Part shown: in pieces, positions 17,767-25,865 of the stretch
Numbering within the stretch: the first letter of the stretch is position 1
How the letters are laid out: every line of letters starts with the position of its first letter
NCBI GenBank assembly: GCA_947631995.1
Contig: CANRNT010000022.1
Coordinates: 1 to 36,430 of the forward strand
Length of the DNA: 36,430 nt
DNA from: an uncultured Clostridia bacterium
GTDB lineage: Bacteria; Bacillota; Clostridia; Oscillospirales; Ruminococcaceae
Direction: 5' to 3'
Made by a program: the position numbers and the translations under genes
The notes under the pieces: generated by a model
Told to the model about the DNA's origin: nothing
Seen by the model: only the letters and a program-made list of their open reading frames with translations
Databases searched by the model: none

Positions 17767-18306
17767 ATGTACGACTTTATAATAAAAGCAGACAACGCCG
17801 CCGCCGACTTTATGCTGGGCATACAGAACAATTTTCTCACCGCTTTGCTGAAAGCAGTCACCTACGCCACCGAAAAAGGCATACTGTGGATAGCCCTCGG
17901 TATATTCCTGCTTGCTTACAAGCCTACGCGCCGCTTCGGAATAGTTTACGCCATATCGCTTTTCAGCGCGTTCATGCTCTCGGAATATGTTCTCAAATTT
18001 ATCGTATGCCGCGAACGCCCGTTCATTGTGCGCGACGATATCAGGCTTCTTATAAAGCCGCCCTCGGGGTACTCGTTCCCGTCAAGCCACTCCTGCTCGT
18101 CATTTGCCTGCGCGACGGCTATATTCATAAAGCGCAAGGGGCTTGGGACTGCGGCTTTGCTGTTTGCGCTCATGGTCGCTTTTTCGCGGGTATACTTCAC
18201 GGTGCACTGGTTAACGGACGTTCTTGCAGGCTCGCTGACAGGCATACTGTGCGCCGTTATAACGAGCATAGTATACAACGCTGTATCAAAACGCCGCAAG
18301 GCTTAA
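17767..18306 (+). CDS. PAP2-family membrane phosphatase
   Basis: A 179-aa integral membrane phosphatase, probably acting on a lipid phosphate such as undecaprenyl pyrophosphate or phosphatidate at the outer face of the membrane. All three PAP2 motifs are present: Lys77-x6-Arg84-Pro85 (KFIVCRERP), SFPSSHS with His108, and Ser140-Arg141-x5-His147-x3-Asp151 (SRVYFTVHWLTD). About five hydrophobic segments surround them. The frame is open much further upstream, but ATG 17767 follows AAAGG and a promoter. Its stop codon overlaps that of the convergent 123-aa gene by 3 bases, leaving no room for a terminator. Confidence 0.93.
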   Translation: MYDFIIKADNAAADFMLGIQNNFLTALLKAVTYATEKGILWIALGIFLLAYKPTRRFGIVYAISLFSAFMLSEYVLKFIVCRERPFIVRDDIRLLIKPPSGYSFPSSHSCSSFACATAIFIKRKGLGTAALLFALMVAFSRVYFTVHWLTDVLAGSLTGILCAVITSIVYNAVSKRRKA

Positions 18307-18674
18307 ATGTACTGTCCGAACCTCTCGCATATCCTTTTCATAATATCGTAAGATATTTCGCGGTATATGGTAGTGTGCCGCGGCCGGTCTGCAACATAAT
18401 AGGTTATGTTTATCATTATCTTAGAATAATCGGGCAGATAGTAGACCTTGGCAAGCAGGTAGCTCGCCTTTGAGGCATAGTAATTTGACGGCGTAAGAGT
18501 AGGTATAAGGTCGGGTCTGCCCTCAACCATTGCGTCTAAAACTTCTGTTTTTATAGCCTCAAAGCTGAATTCTTTGCACTTAACGCCGCTTTGCTTTACA
18601 AAGGCGGGTACTTTGACCTTGTTGCATTTACCGCCGTTTTGTTTATCTTTCTTCAACATATCGAGTAAGCCCAT
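18303..18674 (-). CDS. Unknown 123-aa protein
   Basis: I do not recognise this protein. The start MGLLDMLKKDKQ is amphipathic and lysine-rich. It is followed by KVKVPAFVKQSGVKCKEFSFEAIKTEVL and a C-terminal part rich in Tyr with alternating hydrophobics (YYLPDYSKIMINITYYVADRP), suggesting a small alpha/beta protein with no signal peptide or membrane helix. Coding is supported by a matched promoter (TTGACG-17-TATACT) and a sensible frame. The Shine-Dalgarno (GGGGTG) is weak. A perfect 10-bp inverted repeat overlaps its promoter. It converges on the PAP2 gene, overlapping its stop. Confidence 0.7.
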   Translation of the reverse strand: MGLLDMLKKDKQNGGKCNKVKVPAFVKQSGVKCKEFSFEAIKTEVLDAMVEGRPDLIPTLTPSNYYASKASYLLAKVYYLPDYSKIMINITYYVADRPRHTTIYREISYDIMKRICERFGQYI

Positions 18675-18685
18675 ATATACACCCC

Positions 18686-18720
18686 ATTATACTATGATAC
18701 ATCGCTTATAATAGTATAAT
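18686..18720. promoter_or_regulatory. Perfect inverted repeat over the 123-aa gene promoter
   Basis: ATTATACTAT (18686-18695) and ATAGTATAAT (18711-18720), arms 10 bp and centre-to-centre spacing 25 bp. One arm covers the minus-strand -10 region (AGTATA, 18713-18718). This could be an operator, or two back-to-back -10-like elements. Confidence 0.6.
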
Positions 18721-18741
18721 ACATTTTGCGGAAAACGTCAA
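18713..18741 (-). promoter_or_regulatory. Promoter of the 123-aa gene
   Basis: Minus-strand TTGACG (18736-18741), 17-bp spacer, TATACT (18713-18718). Confidence 0.75.
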
Positions 18742-18816
18742 CAGGGGGGCAAAGCAAAAAGCAAAAAAAGGGATATGCTTCCAAAAAAGCGCCGCAAAAT
18801 TTATGACTATTGCATA

Positions 18817-18845
18817 TTGAATAGAAGTTGAAAAAGTGTTATACT
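18817..18845 (+). promoter_or_regulatory. Promoter of the phosphoribosyltransferase-like gene
   Basis: TTGAAT (18817-18822), 17-bp spacer, TATACT (18840-18845), followed by AGGAGG ahead of the ATG at 18887. Confidence 0.75.
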
Positions 18846-18886
18846 ATTACTAATAATATTGACAAGCCGTATAGGAGGTAAACCGT

Positions 18887-19516
18887 ATGGAAAACAGACT
18901 TCAGGAGATAACTTCACGCAAGAACAGAGGTATAAAGATAGGTGTTATACCCGGTCATTTTGCGACCAACCACTCGCACGTCAACTACTATGTTGATATG
19001 ACCTCGATAAAAACAAGCTCGCAGATGGCTAAAGCTGCTGCGGAGGAGCTTGCCGCGGGCTACAATTCCACGCACATCGAAACGATAATCTGTCTCGAGG
19101 GCACGGAGGTCATCGGCGCATTTCTGGCGCGCGAGCTTTCAAACGCGGGCATAAACAGCGGCTCTGACATAAAGGTCGTTACGCCCGAGCTGAACGCGAA
19201 CAATCAGCTCATCTTCCGCGACAACACCCAGAAGCTCATCTGGGGCAAGCAGGTAATAGTGCTGATATCCTCGGCTTCGACGGGCAAAACCATATCGAGG
19301 ACGGTAGACTGCCTGAAATACTACAACGGTCAGCTTGCAGGTATAGCGGCTATCTTCTCGGCGATCGACCGTTCGCACGATGTTGAGGTACATTCTATTT
19401 TCACGCCCGGCGACCTGCCGAAGTATGAGAACTACTCCGCCGACAGCTGTCCTATGTGCAAAAGCGGCGTAAAGGTTGACGCGCTGATAAACAGCTACGG
19501 TTACTCAAAACTCTGA
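18887..19516 (+). CDS. Phosphoribosyltransferase-like protein (orotate PRTase-related)
   Basis: A 209-aa protein with a type I phosphoribosyltransferase fold. The hydrophobic strand and loop VIVLISSASTGKTISR (about 124-139) occupy the place of the PRPP-binding motif. In active enzymes that strand is followed by two acidic residues; here the position reads Ile-Ser-Ser, so PRPP binding or catalysis may be altered. The C-terminus has CPMC, possibly half of a metal site. Relatives are often labelled orotate phosphoribosyltransferase, but no pyrimidine genes are nearby. The gene is monocistronic with its own promoter, an AGGAGG site and a terminator after it. Family is fairly sure, substrate is not. 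Confidence 0.75.
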   Translation: MENRLQEITSRKNRGIKIGVIPGHFATNHSHVNYYVDMTSIKTSSQMAKAAAEELAAGYNSTHIETIICLEGTEVIGAFLARELSNAGINSGSDIKVVTPELNANNQLIFRDNTQKLIWGKQVIVLISSASTGKTISRTVDCLKYYNGQLAGIAAIFSAIDRSHDVEVHSIFTPGDLPKYENYSADSCPMCKSGVKVDALINSYGYSKL

Positions 19517-19567
19517 TATTGTGCATTTTGTGCAAAATTATCAGTACCGGATACAATATATTGTGCT

Positions 19568-19610
19568 TATCACGTCTTGACATATCAGCCGAGACGTGAT
19601 ATTATTTTTA
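19568..19610 (+). terminator. Terminator after the phosphoribosyltransferase-like gene
   Basis: TATCACGTCT pairs with AGACGTGATA (10 bp, 14-base loop), followed by a T-rich tract. Confidence 0.8.
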
Positions 19611-19710
19611 TAGAAGAAAATTATTTTGCTGCTTACGCAGCGGCGCGTTCAACGCCCTCTGCACTTCGGTTATTCCCTCATTTTGAGTGTGCTAACACTT
19701 TTGCGCATTT

Positions 19711-19985
19711 CCTGCGAGGGGGACACCATAGGGATTATAGGGGGTAAATATGACTGGTAGGGCGCGCGCTTTACCCCCTACCCTAAGGTTTCCCCCTCGC
19801 GCTCCCTCTTCCTTATCCACACCCTCAGCCACGCGCTATTCCTTGGTGGAATTTCGCGACCTCTTCGCTCGGAACTTTGTACCTTTGTGGAGGAGGCGAG
19901 AGAGCGAAATACGCATAGGTTTTGTTTTGGCAACAACAGAGGTCAGTAGTGCAGGAATTTGATTTATAACGTACTGCGGATTATA
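19711..19985 (-). repeat. Repeat R4, copy B (structured element)
   Basis: Its reverse complement matches 35925-36260 over nearly the whole length, with long identical stretches around CTGCACTACTGACC, AACAAAACCTATGCGTAT, GTTCCGAGCGAAGAGGTCGC and GGGGGAAACCTTAGGG. Nested stems: outer GCGAGGGGG (19714-19722) with CCCCCTCGC (19792-19800); inner TAGGGGGTAAA (19738-19748) with TTTACCCCCTA (19770-19780). A 70-codon open frame (19750-19962) crosses it but is probably not a gene. Confidence 0.85.
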
Positions 19986-20015
19986 CTATTTTGGAGAAAT
20001 TGTAATATACCCTGT

Positions 20016-20063
20016 CCACATACCACCCAAGACGAAAGATGTCTGGCAGAATATTCTTCCGGT
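20016..20063 (+). repeat. Repeat R2, copy B1
   Basis: Left flank CACATACCACCC and purine-rich stretch, then the core GGCAGAATATTCTTCC (20045-20060). The core is the reverse complement of the core in island A although the left flank has the same orientation. Confidence 0.75.
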
Positions 20064-20115
20064 GCTCTCTTGTTGGTCGGATAGTGGGTGGGAATATTTA
20101 TAATTTATAGATTTG

Positions 20116-20162
20116 TTTTATATGAATTTTTCACATTGTACGGCCTTCCGGAATGGAACGCC
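20116..20162 (+). repeat. Repeat R5, copy B
   Basis: TTTATATGAATTTTTCAC followed by a degenerate GCGTTCC/GGAACGC hairpin. It matches 36288-36332, where the hairpin is perfect. Confidence 0.7.
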
Positions 20163-20205
20163 AAACTAAGTGGAAAGATTTTATATAATATATTTAATAA
20201 ATACC

Positions 20206-20330
20206 CCTCCCACTAACCGCCCCAAAAAGAAAGACGACTGGCAGAATATTCTTCCAACACGTGGTGGCAGACGTGGCTTTTGTAGTGATGTTTTGGGAGT
20301 GGAGAGTAATTAGTGGGCGGTGAGCTGTAT
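20206..20330 (+). repeat. Repeat R2, copy B2 (with 3' tail)
   Basis: Left flank CTAACCGCCCC, core GGCAGAATATTCTTCC (20240-20255), then a tail with GACGTGGCTTTTGTAG, GATGTTTTGGGA and GAGAGTAAT, matching the tail at 2158-2225. Confidence 0.75.
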
Positions 20331-20344
20331 TTGTCGGGTACGTT

Positions 20345-20444
20345 TCTTGCTTCTTGACTCTTGTAAACCGCAGGAGTGACAAGTTTGCACAAAGACAGAA
20401 AAAGACTTTTCTAACTTCTAACATCTCACCTCTAACCTCTAATA
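20345..20444 (-). repeat. Repeat R3, copy B (inverted)
   Basis: The reverse complement contains the TTAGAGGT/TTAGAAGT segment and CTGCGGTTTA, in the same order as 2267-2350 and 35804-35892, with a diverged middle. Confidence 0.65.
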
Positions 20445-20494
20445 GCGGCGCGCACGGTGTGTGTTTCTTGTGGGGCGCTGCCCGGCGGCTGCTT

Positions 20495-20580
20495 GCATAC
20501 GCTACGACCCATGCAAGCCTTGGCAGTTGCGAAGCAACTGTAAAAAAGAGGTCGATCGAAAACTTTTATATTCTTGACAA
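20495..20580 (-). repeat. Repeat R1, copy B (inverted)
   Basis: GCATACGCTACGACC (20495-20509), a 19-base block starting GGTCGATCG (20550-20568) and TTCTTGACAA (20571-20580) are the complement of R1 copy A. A small CAGTTGC/GCAACTG hairpin replaces the middle. Confidence 0.75.
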
Positions 20581-20612
20581 GATTTAACCCTTTATCTAAT
20601 AGGAGGTTCACT

Positions 20613-22844
20613 ATGAAATTCAAACAATGGCAGGGCTTTACGCATGGCGACTGGTGCACAGGTATAAACGTGCGCAATTTTATACAGACTAACTACACCC
20701 CCTATACGGGCGACGACAGCTTCCTTGAAACGGCTACCGAGCGCACTAACGCCCTGATGGACAAGCTGCGCGGTCTACAAAAACAGGAGCGCGAAAAAGG
20801 CGGCGTTTTGGACATTGACACAACGACCGTTTCTTCGCTGTGCAACTACAAGGCAGGCTACCTTGACAAGGAAAACGAGCTTATTGTCGGCTTGCAGACG
20901 GACGCGCCCCTCAAAAGAGGCGTAAACCCGTTTGGCGGCATAAGAATGGCGCGCGAGGCGTGCGAGGCTTACGGCTACAAGCTCTCCGACAAGATAGAGG
21001 AATACTTCACCTACCGCACCACCCACAACGACGGCGTTTTCCGCTGCTACACCCCAGAGATGAAAGCCGCTCGTCATTGTGCACTGCTTACGGGTCTGCC
21101 CGACGCATACGGCAGAGGCAGGATCATCGGCGACTACCGCAGGGTGGCTCTTTACGGTGTTGACGCGCTCATAGAGCAAAAGCGCCTTGACAAGCTGAAG
21201 ATCGGCGAGGGCGTAATGAACGCCGACACTATAAAGCTCACCGAGGAGCTTTTCCAGCAGATAAACTTCCTCGGCAAGCTGAAAGAAATGGCTGCCATCT
21301 ACGGCTTTGATATAAGTGAGCCTGCTTCAACAGCGCAGGAAGCTATGCAATGGACGTACTTCGGCTACCTTGCCGCTAACAAGGAGCAAAACGGCGCGGC
21401 GATGTCGCTTGGCAGAGTAAGCACATTTTTTGACATATACATCGAGCGCGACATACAAAACGGTATACTCGACGAAAAAGGCGCGCAGGAGCTTTTCGAC
21501 CAGTTTGTTATGAAGCTGAGAATGGCTCGCCACCTGCGCACGCCCGACTACAACGAGCTTTTCGGCGGCGACCCGATGTGGATAACCGAAAGCGTTGGCG
21601 GCATGGGCGAGAACAACACGACGCTGGTAACAAAGTCGAGCTTCCGCATACTCAACACGCTGTACACGCTTGGCAGCGCGCCCGAGCCGAACCTTACGGT
21701 TCTTTGGAGCGCACGCCTGCCCGAGGGCTTCAAACGCTTCTGCGCAAAGGTATCGCAGGATACGGATTCCATTCAGTACGAAAACGACGACCTTATGCGG
21801 CCGCACTTCGGCGATGATTACGCGATAGCCTGCTGTGTTTCGGCTATGAAGGTAGGCAAGCAGATGCAGTTTTTCGGCGCGAGGGCGAATTTGGCAAAGC
21901 TTCTGTTGCTTGCTATAAACGGCGGTATTGACAACGTATTCGGCACGCGGGTAGGGCCGCAAATGCAGCCAATGCAGGACGAGTATCTCGACTACGACAA
22001 GGTAATGGAGCGCTTCCGCCTTTACCGCGAATGGCTGTGCAGGCTGTATGTAAACACGATGAACGTGATACACTATATGCATGACAAGTACGCGTATGAA
22101 AAGATACAAATGGCTCTTCACGACACCGATGTTGAGCGGCTTATGGCGTTTGGCGTGGCAGGGCTTTCGGTGCTTACGGATTCGCTGTCGGCGATAAAGT
22201 ATGCAAAGGTAAAGCCAATTCGCGACGAGAACGGCATTATAGTTGATTTTGAAACTACGGGTGATTTCCCCAAGTACGGCAACGACGATGACCGCGCGGA
22301 CACCATAGCGCAGGATATGCTCCACGAGTTTATAGACGAGCTGAAGAAAACTCCCACCTACAGAAACGCTCGTCACACACTTTCGGTGCTGACGATAACT
22401 TCAAACGTTATGTACGGCAAGAAAACAGGCTCAACGCCCGACGGCAGAAAGAAAGGCGAGCCTTTCGCGCCCGGCGCAAACCCCATGCACGGCAGAGAAG
22501 AAAACGGCGCGCTGGCGTCTCTCAACTCTGTTTCTAAGCTTTCGTATTCGGCTTGTATGGACGGCATTTCAAACACGTTTTCTATAATCCCCGAGGCTCT
22601 GGGCAAGAGCGAAACAGAGCGCACCGACAACCTTGTTGCAATTCTGACGGGATATTTCCTCAACGCCGCGCACCATATAAACGTGAACGTCATGAACCGC
22701 GAAACGCTTCTCAAGGCGTATGAATGTCCCGAGGACTACCCCAATCTTACGATACGCGTTTCTGGCTATGCTGTAAACTTCTGCAAGCTCTCGCGCGAAC
22801 AGCAGAGAGAAGTTATTATGCGCACATTCCACGAGGCAATGTGA
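20613..22844 (+). CDS. pflB: Formate C-acetyltransferase (pyruvate formate-lyase)
   Basis: Splits pyruvate with CoA into acetyl-CoA and formate by a glycyl-radical mechanism under anaerobic conditions. The 743-aa length is typical. The catalytic pair Cys407-Cys408 lies in [20 protein letters not shown] and the radical Gly718 in [13 protein letters not shown]; both match true PFL rather than diol dehydratase relatives. The frame is open upstream, but ATG 20613 follows AGGAGG and starts MKFKQWQGF, as in the family. The activase gene follows with a 1-base overlap. The 5' region is repeat island B; no consensus promoter was found, so regulation is unclear. Confidence 0.97.
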   Translation: MKFKQWQGFTHGDWCTGINVRNFIQTNYTPYTGDDSFLETATERTNALMDKLRGLQKQEREKGGVLDIDTTTVSSLCNYKAGYLDKENELIVGLQTDAPLKRGVNPFGGIRMAREACEAYGYKLSDKIEEYFTYRTTHNDGVFRCYTPEMKAARHCALLTGLPDAYGRGRIIGDYRRVALYGVDALIEQKRLDKLKIGEGVMNADTIKLTEELFQQINFLGKLKEMAAIYGFDISEPASTAQEAMQWTYFGYLAANKEQNGAAMSLGRVSTFFDIYIERDIQNGILDEKGAQELFDQFVMKLRMARHLRTPDYNELFGGDPMWITESVGGMGENNTTLVTKSSFRILNTLYTLGSAPEPNLTVLWSARLPEGFKRFCAKVSQDTDSIQYENDDLMRPHFGDDYAIACCVSAMKVGKQMQFFGARANLAKLLLLAINGGIDNVFGTRVGPQMQPMQDEYLDYDKVMERFRLYREWLCRLYVNTMNVIHYMHDKYAYEKIQMALHDTDVERLMAFGVAGLSVLTDSLSAIKYAKVKPIRDENGIIVDFETTGDFPKYGNDDDRADTIAQDMLHEFIDELKKTPTYRNARHTLSVLTITSNVMYGKKTGSTPDGRKKGEPFAPGANPMHGREENGALASLNSVSKLSYSACMDGISNTFSIIPEALGKSETERTDNLVAILTGYFLNAAHHINVNVMNRETLLKAYECPEDYPNLTIRVSGYAVNFCKLSREQQREVIMRTFHEAM

Positions 22845-23560
22845 TGTGCGAGATCGTTGGCAGAATAAGCAGTTTTCAGTCGCTTGGCACTGTTGACGGC
22901 CCCGGCGTGCGGTATGTTGTATTCATGCAGGGGTGCAGTTTGCGCTGCAAATGCTGTCACAACCCCGAAACATGGGATATTCACGGCGGCAGAGAGTACA
23001 CCGTGCAGGAGGTAATGAAGCGTATAGAGCGGTGCAAAAGCTATTTCGGAAGTGACGGCGGCGTTACCGTTTCGGGCGGCGAACCGCTGCTGCAGGCAAA
23101 ATTCGTAACGCAGCTTTTTCAGCTTTGCAAACAAAGCGGGATTTCCACCTGTCTCGATACAAGCGGCTGTATTATAAACGATGATGTGAAGCAGTTGCTT
23201 TCATATACAGACACGGTGCTGCTGGACTACAAATCCACCGACAAAAACGCCTACAAAGATTTTTGCGGTATGGATATGCGCTCCGCCGATGATTTTCTTT
23301 TACTGCTTGATAAAATGCAGATAGACACATATCTTCGGCAGGTGATAATAAAGGACTTCACAGACAGCGAAGAAAACGCACGGCGTTTGTTTGAGATATC
23401 CGCGGCGCATGAGTGCATAAAAAAGACAGAGCTTTTGCCGTTTAAAAAAATGTGCATGGCAAAGTACGAAAAGCTGGGTATACCATTTCCATTGAAGGAT
23501 ACAGATGAAACGCCTGCGGAGGTCATAGACAGGCTGTATGACATAGGAAAAACCATGTAA
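22844..23560 (+). CDS. pflA: Pyruvate formate-lyase activating enzyme
   Basis: A radical-SAM enzyme that abstracts hydrogen from the PFL glycine to switch the enzyme on. The 238-aa product has GTVDGPGVRYVVFMQGC, the cluster Cys31-x3-Cys35-x2-Cys38 (CSLRCKCCHNP), and GGVTVSGGEPLLQ for SAM binding. The start ATG shares its A with the pflB stop codon (TGATG), so translation is coupled. A longer frame begins inside pflB but lacks support. About 16 bases later the promoter of the rubrerythrin gene begins, so pflBA is a two-gene unit. Confidence 0.96.
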   Translation: MCEIVGRISSFQSLGTVDGPGVRYVVFMQGCSLRCKCCHNPETWDIHGGREYTVQEVMKRIERCKSYFGSDGGVTVSGGEPLLQAKFVTQLFQLCKQSGISTCLDTSGCIINDDVKQLLSYTDTVLLDYKSTDKNAYKDFCGMDMRSADDFLLLLDKMQIDTYLRQVIIKDFTDSEENARRLFEISAAHECIKKTELLPFKKMCMAKYEKLGIPFPLKDTDETPAEVIDRLYDIGKTM

Positions 23561-23576
23561 AAGCTTTGTACTGTGA

Positions 23577-23605
23577 TTGACAAACGAGTTTGTCTGTGCT
23601 ATAAT
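23577..23605 (+). promoter_or_regulatory. Consensus promoter of the rubrerythrin-rubredoxin operon
   Basis: TTGACA (23577-23582), 17-bp spacer, TATAAT (23600-23605), an exact consensus. A perfect dyad GACAAAC-GA-GTTTGTC (23579-23594) overlaps the -35, and a 14-base palindrome ATGCGGTACCGCAT (23612-23625) sits at the predicted start point. Confidence 0.88.
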
Positions 23606-23662
23606 CTTAGTATGCGGTACCGCATTGCGGCAGCGTAAATTTGTATGACGGAGGTAATTTAT

Positions 23663-24250
23663 ATGTCAAAATTTGTATGTACTGTTTGCGGCTACATTTA
23701 TGAGGGCGACGCTGCTCCCGCAGAGTGTCCCGTATGCCATGCCGCTTCCAAGATGTTTAAGAAGGTAGAGGGCGAGATAACTCTTGCCGCCGAGCATGAG
23801 TACGGTATCTACGCCAAGACCGTTAAGAACAACCCCGACGTAAGCGACGAGGACAAGGCTTACATACTCGAGCAGCTGAAAGCTAACTTCAACGGCGAAT
23901 GCAGCGAGGTAGGTATGTATCTTTGCATGGCGAGAATAGCTCACCGCGAGGGTTACCCCGAAGTAGGTCTTTACTGGGAAAAGGCAGCTTACGAGGAAGC
24001 AGAGCACGCAGCTAAGTTTGCTGAAATGCTCGGCGAAGAGCTTGAGCCGAATATGAAGGCTTCCACCAAGGACAACCTCGCATGGAGAGTTGACTGCGAG
24101 TTCGGCGCAACTCAGGGCAAGACTGATCTTGCTAAGTGCGCTAAGAAAAATAATCTCGACGCTATACACGACACCGTTCACGAAATGGCAAGAGACGAGG
24201 CACGTCACGGCAAGGCTCTCAAGGGACTTCTGGAGAGATACTTCAAGTAA
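23663..24250 (+). CDS. Reverse rubrerythrin (rubredoxin domain first)
   Basis: A 195-aa peroxide-reducing protein typical of anaerobes (NADH peroxidase terminal component). The rubredoxin iron site comes first (Cys6, Cys9, Cys22, Cys25 in [22 protein letters not shown]). It is followed by a four-helix ferritin-like domain with Glu/His ligands in [33 protein letters not shown] and [11 protein letters not shown]. This order is the reverse of classical rubrerythrin. ATG 23663 is preferred because GGAGG precedes it; an earlier ATG lies before that site. A rubredoxin gene follows on the same transcript and could pass it electrons. Confidence 0.95.
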   Translation: MSKFVCTVCGYIYEGDAAPAECPVCHAASKMFKKVEGEITLAAEHEYGIYAKTVKNNPDVSDEDKAYILEQLKANFNGECSEVGMYLCMARIAHREGYPEVGLYWEKAAYEEAEHAAKFAEMLGEELEPNMKASTKDNLAWRVDCEFGATQGKTDLAKCAKKNNLDAIHDTVHEMARDEARHGKALKGLLERYFK

Positions 24251-24278
24251 TACATACACAATGAAAGGAGTATGAGCT

Positions 24279-24434
24279 ATGAAGAAATATGTATGCCCCT
24301 GCGGCTATGTATATGACGAGGCTGTAGGCGACCCCGACAACGGTATAGCCCCCGGCACAAAGTGGGAGGACGTTCCCGACGATTGGACATGTCCTACCTG
24401 CGGTCTGGGTAAGGACGCTTTTGAAGAGGCATGA
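24279..24434 (+). CDS. Rubredoxin with shortened first metal motif
   Basis: A 51-aa electron carrier, [19 protein letters not shown] at the start and [15 protein letters not shown] near the end. The second pair is CxxCG as usual (Cys38, Cys41). The first reads Cys6-Pro-Cys8-Gly, one residue shorter than the usual CxxCG. It carries AAAGGAG about 12 nt upstream of ATG 24279. It lies 28 bases after rubrerythrin and likely serves it. The identity is clear from the conserved middle ([20 protein letters not shown]). Confidence 0.93.
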   Translation: MKKYVCPCGYVYDEAVGDPDNGIAPGTKWEDVPDDWTCPTCGLGKDAFEEA

Positions 24435-24459
24435 TACAGCCGCTGACAAAACACAACGC

Positions 24460-24492
24460 AAAAACCACCGTGATTTCTCGCGGTGGTTTTTT
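24460..24492. terminator. Bidirectional terminator between rubredoxin and thiC
   Basis: AAAAACCACCG and CGGTGGTTTTTT form the stem, with T-runs in both directions. It serves the rubredoxin transcript and the converging thi operon. Confidence 0.9.
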
Positions 24493-24519
24493 ATTGCCGA
24501 AATATTGCCTGAATACATG

Positions 24520-25824
24520 TTACAGTATATCTATATACTCTCCGTTCAGAGCCTTGTTCATGCTCCGCACGGCGCAGAATTTTCCGCACATCGAACAGCT
24601 TTCCTCTATCTCGGGACTTCTGTCGGCGCGTATCTTTTTGGCGGTCTCGGGGTCAATGGAACACTCCCATTGCTTTTCCCAGTCAAACGTTCTGCGCGCG
24701 TCCGCCATAGCGTCGTCAATATCTCTCGCATGGGGAATACCCTTTGCTATGTCAGCCGCGTGTGCGGCTATTTTTGAAGCTATTATACCCTGCTTTACGT
24801 CGTCGACATTCGGAAGAGCAAGGTGCTCCGCAGGCGTTACATAGCACAGAAAAGCCGCTCCTGCGCTTGCTGCAATAGCGCCGCCTATCGCAGAGGTTAT
24901 GTGGTCGTAGCCGGGGGCGATATCGGTAACGAGCGGCCCGAGAACGTAAAACGGCGCGCCCATACAGATAGTCTGCTGAATTTTCATGTTCGCGGCTATC
25001 TGGTCAAGCGGCATATGACCCGGCCCCTCTATCATGACTTGAACATCTTTCTCCCATGCGCGCTTGGTAAGCTCGCCGAGCCGCACAAGCTCTTCTATCT
25101 GACAAACGTCGCTCGCGTCGGCAAGGCAGCCGGGACGGCAGGCGTCGCCGAGAGAAATGGTAACATCATACTCGCGGCATATGTCAAGTATCTCATCAAA
25201 ATACTCATAGAACGGGTTCTCCTGACCAGTCATGCACATCCAAGCGAAAATAAGCGAGCCGCCGCGCGATACTATGTTCATCTTGCGCTTATGCTTTTTT
25301 ATCTGCTCGATGGTCTTGCGGGTTATTCCGCAATGCAGGGTAACGAAGTCAACGCCGTCCTGCGCGTGCAGTCTTACAACGTCGATAAGGTCTTTAGCGG
25401 TAAGCTCAGAGAGGTCTCTCTGATAGTGTATAACGCTGTCGTATACGGGCACGGTGCCTATCATGGCGGGACACTCGCTCGTCAGCTTTTGCCTGAACGG
25501 CTGAGTGTTGCCGTGCGATGAAAGATCCATTATCGCGTGCGCGCCGAGGTCTACCGCCTGCATGACCTTTTTCATCTCAATGTCGTAGTCCTTGCAGTCG
25601 CGCGATACCCCGAGGTTGACGTTTATCTTCGTTGAAAGCATAGAGCCGACGCCGTTTGGGTCTAAGCACTTGTGGTTCTTGTTAGCGCAGATAGCCACCT
25701 GTCCTTTCGCCACGAGCTCGCGAATTTCCTCCTCGCTGCGGTACTCTTTCTTTGCGACCGCTTTCATCTCTTTAGTTATGATACCCTTTTTCGCTGCGTC
25801 CATTTGTGTAGTATAGTCTGACAT
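24520..25824 (-). CDS. thiC: Phosphomethylpyrimidine synthase
   Basis: A radical-SAM enzyme that rearranges aminoimidazole ribotide into hydroxymethylpyrimidine phosphate, the pyrimidine half of thiamin. The 434-aa product has the hallmark C-terminal cluster [11 protein letters not shown] (Cx2Cx4C) and typical segments such as [22 protein letters not shown] and [13 protein letters not shown]. It is the shorter bacterial form without the N-terminal extension of some ThiC proteins. ATG 25824 follows AAAGGAG; a longer frame overlaps thiF. It is the last gene of the thi operon. Confidence 0.97.
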   Translation of the reverse strand: MSDYTTQMDAAKKGIITKEMKAVAKKEYRSEEEIRELVAKGQVAICANKNHKCLDPNGVGSMLSTKINVNLGVSRDCKDYDIEMKKVMQAVDLGAHAIMDLSSHGNTQPFRQKLTSECPAMIGTVPVYDSVIHYQRDLSELTAKDLIDVVRLHAQDGVDFVTLHCGITRKTIEQIKKHKRKMNIVSRGGSLIFAWMCMTGQENPFYEYFDEILDICREYDVTISLGDACRPGCLADASDVCQIEELVRLGELTKRAWEKDVQVMIEGPGHMPLDQIAANMKIQQTICMGAPFYVLGPLVTDIAPGYDHITSAIGGAIAASAGAAFLCYVTPAEHLALPNVDDVKQGIIASKIAAHAADIAKGIPHARDIDDAMADARRTFDWEKQWECSIDPETAKKIRADRSPEIEESCSMCGKFCAVRSMNKALNGEYIDIL

Positions 25825-25865
25825 GTACAACTCTCCTTTTATATTCTGTATGCCGATAATGTTAG

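Larger units (their letters stand above)
19616..20585. repeat. Gene-free island B: dispersed repeats
   Basis: About 1 kb with no convincing gene before pflB. In order: GCTGC/GCAGC hairpin (19628-19641), inverted R4 copy (19711-19985), R2 copy (20016-20063), R5 copy (20116-20162), R2 copy with tail (20206-20330), inverted R3 copy (20345-20444), CAGTTGC/GCAACTG hairpin (20523-20540) and inverted R1 copy (20495-20580). I see no clear promoter for pflB within it. Confidence 0.8.

Noticed and set aside
19750-19962. 70-codon ORF in R4, with a 70-codon counterpart at 35939-36151 sharing its first and last residues
   Set aside because: The two proteins agree only at the ends; the middle differs through compensating frame changes while DNA is well conserved. 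No Shine-Dalgarno or recognisable domain. The frame looks incidental to a structured repeat.
19616-20585. CRISPR array or transposon in the repeat islands
   Set aside because: Repeats are few, of mixed length and orientation, without regular spacers; no cas, transposase or integrase gene is in the window.
20574-20613. TTGACA at 20574 as the -35 of a pflB promoter
   Set aside because: The hexamer 17 bases on (TAATAG) overlaps the Shine-Dalgarno, so transcription would start within or after it.
21327-22376. 349-codon minus-strand ORF inside pflB
   Set aside because: Shadow of the pflB coding frame; the plus-strand protein has all catalytic motifs.
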